DNA of 64,000 nucleotides, from NCBI GenBank assembly GCA_019454045.1, contig SKCR01029097.1, positions 122,374 to 186,373 of the forward strand, given 5' to 3'. Below the pieces are notes generated by a model, which was not told the origin of the DNA, did not search any database, and saw only the letters and a program-made list of their open reading frames with translations. The position numbers and the translations under genes were made by a program. This DNA is from Zanthoxylum bungeanum (Eukaryota; Streptophyta; Magnoliopsida; Sapindales; Rutaceae). Position 1 is the first letter of the stretch. Every line of letters starts with the position of its first letter. Below are positions 54,630-64,000 of this stretch, one piece after another.

Positions 54630-57600
54630 TGTAACATCCCAGATTTTCGGGACTGTTCTGGAAGATTCCCAGACTGATGTTATAGTCTCGGAGCAGGATG
54701 ATTGTAAGAAATAAAGAGTTCAAGCGATGATATATAGGTTGGAATAATATATTATGAATATTCATCGCGTTGGAAAACGTGTGGGATTAAAAGTCAGTTA
54801 CGCGATTTTTGTAAAACACGTAAAGTTTACATTTTTGGAAATAGATTTAGCAAACGAACTCCGATTGAGTTGATTCTTAAACCATCGGACTCATTTTTCT
54901 GAGACGAATAACTTTCACGTTGAACATTTTCCGAAAATCGCGCCAGAAGGGCTTCAAAATTTATGATTTCCGAAAATACCCTTATAAGTGGGGGCATTTT
55001 AGTAATTTTTGGATGTTTTTTTAATTATTATTTTTAATATTATTAGGCAAATACACAAAAAAAAAAAAGAAAGAGGAGAGGAAAATATGGGGAATGGCGT
55101 GAGGAGAGAGAAAAGGGAAGGAGGTGGCGCCGGCGGCGATCTGGCGGAGCTACGGCGGCGCACGTGAAACGAGGAAGAAGTGGTGCATGAATAGTATACC
55201 CACAATGAACAGTAACTACGATCGGAATTCCGACGACACCAGCGCGTTCGTAGGGCCGTTGGGAGTCCGAATATGGCCTCATAATTTTGGTACGACTCTC
55301 CGTTCAAATTTTGTTATTTTAAAGTGTGGCGAATTAGCATGAAATGAATTGGGCGTGATTTAATATGTTAAAAATGATGAATGTGGTAGAATCCGGGGAG
55401 AAACAGATTAGATTAGATCGATCCATTAGAATTAGCAAGTTTCCGGTAAAACAGAGTTTCTCTCGCGACTGAGCATAGATGATCGTAATTATGGGGATGA
55501 TATAAATATGATATTGCGAGGGTAATTAAGTAATTCTGGATAGGTTCGGAGGGTTCGAAACCCTTCCGTAGCGTATGCGGAAACTTTTCCGCAAGTTTTG
55601 CCGCAAACACGTAAAATGAGAATCTGAACCATCTAGCTAGTTTAGAACAATATATGAGCATATTTAGAGTAATGAAGTTTGAACAGTAGAATCAGAGAGG
55701 ATTCGTGTATCACGAGAAGGATCCGAAGTTTATTTTAGAAATGTCTAAAGTTCCGCAAATAGCGATTTTGATTGCGTTTTATGATTTGTTTTGACAGATC
55801 GGGTCCAGGTTCAGAGTGTCCGCAAAGCCAGGTAAGTATTCTATGTGGTGATCATCTTGAGTTTGTTTGAATTGATTTCTAGGGTTTAGGTAAAACCTGG
55901 AATGGAACTTAATAATGGACTAGAAGCATGTTATGATGCATTAGTAGTGACATAGAGCAAGAAATTGAAAACTAGTGGCAAAATTATGCAAATGTGTAAA
56001 TTGGTTAGAAAGCCTAGAATTTGGGAATTCTTTGTATTGAAGTGTTACCTGTTATATATGAGACTATATATATGTTTATACATGTTAGTGGCGGATTGAT
56101 TAATGATGTGGATGAAGAGTTGATAATTTGGATATATATATAAATATTTACTGTGAATAGTAACTTTAACTGGGAATGGGGGTTGTAGACACTACACCCT
56201 AGGGAATGGGATTAGTGATAAATGGCAATGTTTGCAAGTACGATTGAATAAGAATATGTGATTTTGGCGTGATCATGTATATTTGATATTTTCAGGAAAT
56301 TGGCTTAACTAGTATAGATGTTAATATATGAATACATATTATATTGTATGAGTTAAGAATATAGACTGAAATGACTTGATGTTGTTGAATACCGATTATG
56401 AATAAAAAAAGTATGTGACATATTTATAAATGTGCATTTGTAAATATGTACAGAAAGTAAGTGAATGTGTATGTTTGAGCATGAATTTGTATATGAGCAT
56501 AATTGTGTGAATGTATATATATTTAGGTGCATTAACATAAACAAAATGTTTTCATAAGCTGATAAGATTTTCAGAATTTTCAGAAACTCTTAGAAATGAT
56601 TTCCAGAGTGAAGTTGAAATTAAGAAAGGTTTTGAAAAATTCAGAGTGTTTTAAAGAAAAGCTTCAGTTGATTTTGAAAAGAAATGTATTTCAGAAAACG
56701 TTCCCTTTAGTTTTGAGATTTAAGCATGAGTTTTATATTTTCGGGGCATGAGGTAAAACCTCACCCCAGTACGTAACTTGAGACACTAATGGAATTGACG
56801 GATATCATATGGATTCAGGATTTGGGATTTGACCCATCCCAGTTGTACATTGTTGGAATTGATGGATTTATACACATGTGCACATGTGGAGGACTAGGGG
56901 GATGCTCCTATATCCTCAGCGCTCAGATGGTACATTCCTGGGCGGAGATGTGCCTACGGGCGGAGATGCGCCTACGGGCGGAGATGCGCCTTCGGGCAGA
57001 GATGCGCCTACGGGCGGAGATCTGTTATTCAGAAAAAGGATTTCAGATTTCAGTTTTCAGTTTTCGAAAAAGAGTTTCAGAAAAGAACTTAGAAAGGCAT
57101 TTTTAGAAATAAGTACAAGAAAAAGAAAGATTTTCAGGAAGAGTTTTCAGTTTTCATATTCCCAGTAAATAGTTTTCAGAAACAAGATTTTAAAAATAGT
57201 TCATAGAAATCAGAGATTCAAAGCATGATTTTAGAAAGATAAGTTTTATTAAGAGGTTTTCAAACTGAGTTTCAGAAAGAATTTTCAGAACGCAGTTTCT
57301 CAGAAAAAAGTATTTTCTAAAAGCATAACATGTTAGAGTAGAGTATGGTTTACAAATCATGCATATAAATCATGTATTCTGGTAGTTCATCTGAGATGCA
57401 CATAGTTAATGTTAATGCATGATAGCGTGATCACAATCATGTAAGTATATAATAGACTTTTATATGAATCATATGTCTCCATATAATGAGTATTTCAGAA
57501 AACATTAATGTATGATAATATGATATGATGACATGATCTTATATATATGAATACGTGGCTGCTAATAGTATGAGAATAGAAATAATTTTTTATATTACCG

Positions 57601-58629
57601 ATTTGATGATATTTCAATGAAATAAGAGAAAGATAACTATATTAAGTGTCCAAACCAAACTGGCAAAGAATGAATAGGAAATTTGAAAGATAGCTGAGTA
57701 GCGCAGCAAAAGCGTGGAGGATTTTTGATGAGGCTGTTGATGATATTGAGACTTGACAGTATATTATGGATATATGAAAATATAACCAGTAAACAGAACC
57801 TGAGCTTAAGGTAGTAGAGTAAAAAGAAAGATAAAAAGTTAAGAAAATGAAAAGATGATATATGTCGTACATATGATGGTATGGATTATATAAGAATGAT
57901 ATATGATTGCAATGGTTGCAAATGAATAAGCTAGGAAACACGTCACTAGAAAACAGAAAGAGATGAGTGTATGGATGCTCACAAAAAGGAATATGGGAAA
58001 TGGAATATTTACCAATTGGCTACGAAACAGATAGTATGAACAGTTGGTAATATAAAGAATGTATGAATCACTTAGAAATCCCAGGAATAATATGTAAACT
58101 GGAATTTAAACCTTGCATGTGTATGTTGCTCAAGGTAAGAGCATAGTTACATACTGAGTCTTATGACTCACTATACTACAGTGTTTGAGTTTTGCAGGTT
58201 GGCGACCTAAACGGTCGACCGTGGATTTCAGAGTTGTTGAGCAGTCGAATAGCAATGTTGTAGTCAGCCAGTCACCAAGTCTTGGGGAAGTCGAGTCTTG
58301 TGTATTTGAGCATTGTTGAGACGTGTTGAGCACGGATGCTTATGTTGTAAAGTTTTTGTATATACTTACTTTCGGGCACGGAGCCCTGGCTGTATTATGT
58401 CTTTATGTCTGCATCGCATTCTTGTTGGGCCCTTAGATTGCATTGATGTTGTGAATCCGGCCTGAGGCCGAGATTTTTATGTTCATGTTGTATATGGATG
58501 TTGGCTATAGGCCATGTTGCTTGATGTTACGAATACTTCATGCCGAAATTTCATTAGATTCAGAGGCTTATGGAGATGGGTTTAACCTGTCTCCTGCCGG
58601 TAACATTGCTGCTAAGGCGGGATGTTACA
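54630..58629 (+). repeat. 5' LTR of giant-LTR element
   Basis: TGTAACATCCCAGATTTTCG to GCGGGATGTTACA. Compared with the 3' LTR, it lacks about 225 bp after CGGCGGCGCAC (55151) and about 175 bp near 56480. The 55043-55307 minus-strand and 55124 plus-strand ORFs are artefacts of a GC-rich patch. Confidence 0.95.
56939..57022 (+). repeat. 18-bp minisatellite GGGCGGAGATGCGCCTAC, five units
   Basis: Four full units and a partial one in the 5' LTR; the 3' LTR has three full and a partial (62037-62101). Confidence 0.9.
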
Positions 58630-59316
58630 ATGATCGTATCAGAGCATAGGTTAAAGTGTGTCGGTGACTGCAGTTGCTGGCTATTCGACTACCTTAGTAA
58701 GTATGTGTGCATATAAACCATATCGGTCTTTTGTTTTTGGAATGATACAGATGTTATCTGAAATAGATAGTCATGAGAAAGAGCATAATTATGATATTCA
58801 AATATATATGTATATATATGTGTGTATTTTGATGTGTTTGGATATAATGAACGCGATTTGATTTCTTTGTTTTGTGCTTTGCCTGTTTGAATTTGAGTCC
58901 ATGGGTGACTCGATTGATGTGTATAGATTAGCTATCTCCGTATGGGAGGAGATTAGTTTAAGTTAGTACGTTTGCGGCCCTTTTAGATCAGAGAATTGGT
59001 AAGAATGAGATAATACCAGTATAGGGCCTTGGTGAGGCCAGATGATTTGAGTTAAGAACCAGAACAGTACAGTTAGAGATAAGGACTAGATTAGTATAGT
59101 CAGAGTTGAGAATCAGACCAGTATAGTCAGTTCAAAGCCGAAGATGAGCTGTTAAGGATCCTAGTTTATAGATAGTGATTAGTTCACAGTTGAGACATAG
59201 AAGTTATATCAGTGGAGTATAGAGTAAGGTAGTTTCCTCACGATTGACCGGGTTCGAATCAGCAGTTATAGGGATGGAGAAATTTTGAGGACGAAAATTT
59301 TATAAGGATGGGTGAA
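58630..59316 (+). other. Internal region of giant-LTR element, non-coding
   Basis: The primer site TCGTATCAGAGC (58634-58645) is one base off the usual TGGTATCAGAGC. The middle has degenerate AGTATAGTCAGAGTTGAGAA repeats near 59090-59130. The purine tract AAGGATGGGTGAA (59304-59316) abuts the 3' LTR. The 67-codon frame at 58658 has no gag features. Confidence 0.8.
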
Positions 59317-62300
59317 TGTAACATCCCAGATTTTTGGGACTGTTCTGTAAGATTTCCGGACTGATGTTATGGTCTCGGAGCAGGATGATTGTAAGAAATA
59401 AATAGTTCAAGCGATGATATATAGGTTGGAATAATATATTATGAATATTCTTCGCGTTGGAAAACGTGTGGGATTAAAAGTCAGTTACGCGATTTTTGTA
59501 TAACGCGTAAAATTTACATTTTTGGCAATAGAATTAGCAAACAAACTCCGATTGAGTTGATTCTTAAACCATCAGACTCTTTTTTCCGAGACGAACAACT
59601 TTCACGTTGAACTTTTTCCGAAAATCGAGCTAGAAGGGCTTAAAAATTTATGATTTCCGAAAATACCCTTATAAGTAGGGGCATTTTAGTAATTTCTGGA
59701 TGAAGATATTTGTATTATTATTATTAATATTATTAGGCAAATACACAAAAAAAAAAAAAGAAGAGAGGAAAAGAGGGGGAATGGCGTGAGGAGAGAGAGA
59801 GGGAAGGAGGTGGCGCCGGCGGTGATCTGGCCGGAGCTGCGGCGGCGCACCGGTGGGGATGTGATCGTTCGGTGAAGGGGAGAAAGCTGGTGGCCGGTGA
59901 TCAGCCAAGCAATGCCGGCGGCGGCGAGAAAATGAGGGAGAAAGTCGCGCACATGGGTTCCGCGTTCCCGGCTCGTCGGTTCGTTTCACGGCCCGAGCCA
60001 CCTACCAAACCAAAGCCCTCGGAGAGTACTACAAGTATGCGGAGTCGATTTTGCCGAATAGCGGCCGGTTGCACGTGAAACAAGGAAGAAAGTGGCACAT
60101 GAATAGTAGACCCACGATGAACAGTAACTCCGATCGAAATTTCGACGACACCAGCGCGTTCGTATGGCCGTTGGGAGTCCGAATATGGCCTAATAATTTC
60201 GGTACGACTCTCCGTTCAAATTTTGTTATTTTAAAGTGTGGCGAATTAGCATGAAATGAATTGGGCGTGATTTAATATGTTAAAATGATGAATGTGGTAG
60301 ATTCCGGGGAGAAACGGATTAGATTAGATCGATCCAGTAGAATTAGCGAGTTTCCGGTAAAACGGAGTTTCTCACACGACTGAGCATAGATGATCGTAAT
60401 TATGGGGGTGATATAAATATGATATTACGAGGGTAATTAAGTAATTCTGGATAAGTTCGGAGGGTTCGAGACCCTTCCGTAGCGTATGAGGAAACTTTTT
60501 CGCAAGTTTTGCCGCAAATGCGTAAAATGAGAATCTGAACCATCTAGCTAGTTTAGAACAATATATGAGCATATATTAGAGTAATGAAGTTTGAACAGTA
60601 GAATCAGAGATGATTCGTGTATCACGAGAAGGATCCGAAGTTTATTTTAGAAATGTCTAAAGTTCCGCAAATAGCGATTTTGATTGCGTTTTATGATTTG
60701 TTTTGGCAGATCGGGTCCAGGTTCAGAGTGTCCGCAAAGCCAGGTAAGTATTCTATGTGGTGATCATCTTGAGTTTGTTTGAATTGATTTCTAGGGTTTA
60801 GGTAAAACCTGGAATGGAACTTAATAATGGACTAGAAGCATGATAGGATGCATTAGTAGTGACATAGAGCAAGAAATTGAAAACTAGTGGCAAAATTATG
60901 CAAATGTGTAAATTGGTTAGAAAGCCTAGAATTTGGGAATTCTTTGTATTGAAGTGTTACCTGTTATACATGAGACTATATATATATTTATACATGTTAG
61001 TGGCGGATTGATTAATGATGTGGATGAAGAGTTGAAATTTGGATATATATATAAATATTTACTGTGAATAGTAACTTTAACTGGGAATGGGGGTGTAGAC
61101 ACTACACCCTAGGGAATGGGATTAGTGATAAATGGCAATGTTTGCAAGTACGATTGAATAAGAATATGTGATTTTGGCGTGATCATGTATATTTGATATT
61201 TTGAGGAAATTGGCTTAACTAGTATAGATGTTAATATATAAATACATATTATATTGTATGAGTTATGAATGTAGACTGAAATGACTTGATGTTGTTGAAT
61301 ACCGGTTATGAATAAAAAAGTATGTGACATATTTATAAATGTGCATTTGTAAATATGTAAAGAAAGTAAGTGAATGTGTATGTTTGAGCATGATTTGTAT
61401 GCGTGAATGAATAAGATGTGAAAGTTTATGATTATGAGAAATATGTATGTTTGAACATGAATTAGCAAACGTAAATTGAGAATGTAGTACATGGGCATGA
61501 ATATGCATGAGCATGCATACATGAGCATAGACATGGATAAAATCATAAGTGAGAGGATACGAGATCATGCATGGAAAATATATGTGTGTATATGAGCATA
61601 ATTGTGTGAATGTATATATATTTAGGTGCATTAACATAAACAAAATGTTTTCATAAGCTGATAAGATTTTCAGAATTTTCAGAAACTCTTAGAAATGATT
61701 TCCAGAGTGAAGTTGAAATAAGAAAGGTTTTGAAAAATTCAGAGTGTTTTAAAGAAAAGCTTCAGTTGCTTTTGAAAAGAAATGTATTTCAGAAAACGTT
61801 CCCTTCAGTTTTGAGATTTAAGCATGAGTTTTATATTTTCGGGGCATGAGGTAAAACCTCACCCAGTACGTAATTTGAGACACTAATGGAATTGACGGAT
61901 ATCATATGGAATTCAGGATTTGGGATTTGACCCATCCCAGTTGTAGATTGTTGGAATTGACGGATTTATACACATGTGCACATGTGGAGGACTAGGGGAC
62001 GCTCCTAGATCCTCAGCCCTCAGATGGTACATTCCTGGGTGGAGATGCACCATCGGGCGGAGATGCGCCATCGGACGGAGATGCGCCTACGGGCGGAGAT
62101 CTGGTTTTCAGAAAAAGAATTTCAGATTTCAGTTTTCAGTTTTCGAAAAAGAGTTTCAGAAAAGAACTTAGAAAGGCATTTTTAGAAATAAGTACAAGAA
62201 AAAGAAAGATTTTCAGAAAGAGTTTTCAGTTTTCAGATTCCCAGTAAACAGTTTTCAGAAACAAGATTTTAAAAATAGTTCCCAGAAATCAGAGATTCAA

Positions 62301-63705
62301 AGCATGATTTTAGAAAGATAAGTTTTATTAAGAGGTTTTCAAACTGAGTTTCAGAAAGAATTTTCAGAAAGCAGTTTCTCAGAAAAAAGCATTTTCTAAA
62401 AGCATAACATGTTAGAGTAGAGTATGGTTTACAAATCATGCATATAAATCATGTATTCTGGTAGTTCATCTGAGATGTACATAGTTAATGTTAATGCATG
62501 ATAGCGTGATCACATTCATGTAAGTATATAATAGACTTTTATATGAATCATATGTCTCCATATAATGAGTATTTCAGAAAAAATTGATGTATGATAATAT
62601 GATATGATGACATGATCTTATATATATGAATACGTGACTGCTAATAGTATGAGAATATAAATAATGTTTTATATTACCGATTTGATTATATTTCAATGAA
62701 ATAAGAGAAAGATAACTATATTAAGTGTCCAAACCAAACTGGCTAAGAATGAATAGGAAATTTGAAAGATAGCTGAGTAGCGCAGCAAAAGCGTGGAGGA
62801 TTTTTGATGAGGCTGTTGATGATATTGAGACTTGACAGTATATTATGGATATATGAAAATATAACCAGTAAATAGAACTGAGCTTAAGGTAGTAGAGTAA
62901 AAAGAAAGATAAAAAAGTTAAGAAAATGAAAAGATGATATATGTCGTACATATGATGGTATGTATTATATAAGAATGATATATGATTGCAATGGTTGCAA
63001 ATGAATAAGCTAGGAAACACGTCACTAGAAAACAGAAAGATGAGTGTATGGATGCTCACAAAAAGGAATATAGGAAATGGTATATTTGCCAATTGGCTAC
63101 GAAACAGATAGTATGAACAGTTGGTAATATAAAGAATGTGTGAATCACTTAGAAATCCCAGGAATAATATGTAAACTGGAATTTAAACCTTGCATGTGTA
63201 TGTTGCTCAAGGTAGGAGCATTGTTACTTACTGAGTCTTATGACTCACTATACTACAATGTTTGAGTTTTGCAGGTTGGCGACCTAAACGGTCGACCTTG
63301 GATTTCAGAGTTACGGAGCAGTCGGATAGCAGAGTGCAGTTAGCCAGTCACCAAGTCTTGGGGAAGTTGAGTCTTGTGTATTTGAGCATTGTTGAGACGT
63401 GCTGAGCACGGATGCTTATGTTGTAAAGTTTTTGTATATACGTACTTTCGAGCACGGAGCCCTGGCTGTATTATGTCTTTATGTCTGCATCGCATTCTTG
63501 TTGGGCCCTTAGATTGCATTGATGTTTTGAATCCGGCCTGAGGCCGAGATTTTTATGTTCATGTTGTATATGGATGCTGGCTATAGGCCAGGTTGCTTGA
63601 TGTTACGAATATTTCATGCCGAAATTTCATTAGATTCAAAGGCTTATGGAGATGGGTTTAACCTGTCTCCTGCCGGTAACATTGCTGCTAAGGCGGGATG
63701 TTACA
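59317..63705 (+). repeat. 3' LTR of giant-LTR element
   Basis: TGTAACATCCCAGATTTTTG to GCGGGATGTTACA. It retains the GC-rich 59780-60080 segment lost from the 5' LTR and present in the solo LTR at 19690-19960. ORFs here on both strands are low-complexity by-products. Confidence 0.95.
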
Positions 63706-63710
63706 TCGTA

Positions 63711-64000
63711 GTACACTTTGGATTAAGATCGAATTCATATATGACCATCTATTAGATAAAATGAATTTCTTCAGTTAACGGATATTAATAGAAATTCATA
63801 TTTACCTGAGTCCAATCCTATAAGATCTCATCATACAAGGTGCCTCCATTCCCATGTCACTACATGAACGATCTCGGATCAAGGTCTTCATACAAGTATA
63901 GAATGGACTACAACTATAAATAAACCACAAACAAAGTACCAATTTGTTTGCTCTCTATACATTATTTAGATTACTAACTTCAGACTTAAATCCTCTTGTG
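63711..64000. other. Right flank of giant-LTR element
   Basis: It continues the sequence interrupted at 54624. On the minus strand it looks like LTR or leader sequence of a Copia element (CTTGATCCGAGATCGTTCAT), which is a weak guess. No gene. Confidence 0.35.

Larger units (their letters stand above)
54630..63705 (+). mobile_element. Complete non-autonomous giant-LTR retrotransposon, TSD TCGTA
   Basis: It is bounded by perfect TCGTA repeats (54625-54629 and 63706-63710). LTRs of 4000 and 4389 bp enclose just 687 bp, so LTRs make up about 92% of the element. The internal part begins with a tRNA-iMet-type primer site and ends with GAGGACGAAAATTTTATAAG and a purine tract, wording typical of Tekay/Del Gypsy elements just upstream of the 3' LTR. 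No gag or pol motif is present in any frame. It would need enzymes from an autonomous relative. A related solo LTR lies at 19210. Confidence 0.9.

Noticed and set aside
55043..55307. Minus-strand ORFs of 79 and 102 codons in the giant LTR
   Set aside because: Low-complexity Pro/Ser/Phe composition from a GC-rich and pyrimidine-rich patch; not conserved in frame.
59669..60098. Pro/Arg-rich ORFs on both strands, up to 110 codons
   Set aside because: They lie wholly inside the GC-rich part of an LTR, with biased composition and no motif; absent from the other LTR.
1..64000. tRNA or rRNA genes
   Set aside because: The only tRNA-like matches are the short primer-binding sites of retroelements; no cloverleaf or rRNA core was seen.

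Overview
The window is intergenic, repeat-packed nuclear DNA of a flowering plant, with no intact host gene that I can support. The evidence is the density of angiosperm-type retroelements: Athila-like Gypsy with tRNA-Asp primer sites, SIRE-like and Tork-like Copia with tRNA-iMet primer sites, a giant-LTR element ending in TGTAACATCCC...GGGATGTTACA, and hAT- and CACTA-like DNA transposons. They sit inside one another with target-site duplications that can be read directly. The species cannot be named from this.

Layout. 1-1823: minus-strand SIRE-like Copia (gag start, primer site, LTR), inserted into an LTR. 1824-11698: an old minus-strand Athila-type Gypsy remnant (3' LTR, captured LOG gene, accessory ORF, deleted pol, gag/protease, primer site), interrupted by a Copia-like solo LTR (7819-10348, TSD AAATA). 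11698-12960: two LTR pieces head to head around an (AAT)n(ATT)n tract. 13174-18272: decayed Tork-like Copia with both LTRs. 19119-23501: hAT-like element containing a giant-LTR solo LTR (19210-22869). 23544-23939: CACTA-like fragment. 24660 to about 27115: 3' end of a conventional Athila relative. 27399-53398: tandem array of a LOG-carrying Athila element. It holds a solo LTR, a 5'-truncated copy and a full-length copy (41591-53398), all in the same AAAAT target site and made by tandem duplication of a roughly 12.8-kb block. 54630-63705: a complete non-autonomous element with 4.0 and 4.4 kb LTRs and only 687 bp between them (TSD TCGTA).

The most notable content is the Athila-lineage family that carries, between integrase and 3' LTR where an env-like ORF is usual, (i) a small Cys-motif ORF I do not recognise and (ii) an intronless LONELY GUY (LOG) cytokinin-activating enzyme gene, preceded by a conserved TATA-like box. 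An old, strongly diverged copy on the opposite strand (4663-5263) carries the same cargo with a full-length LOG C-terminus. The cargo was therefore probably acquired long ago and inherited by the family. In the two young copies gag-pol has many stops, while the LOG reading frame is still open though C-terminally shortened. One copy keeps the catalytic PGGxGTxxE motif and the other has lost it.

How it works together: nothing here looks autonomous now. Gag-pol is broken in every element seen. The interest lies in the captured LOG and accessory genes, the tandem duplication and solo-LTR history, and the giant-LTR non-autonomous family. All family assignments come from motif recognition by eye; no search was run.
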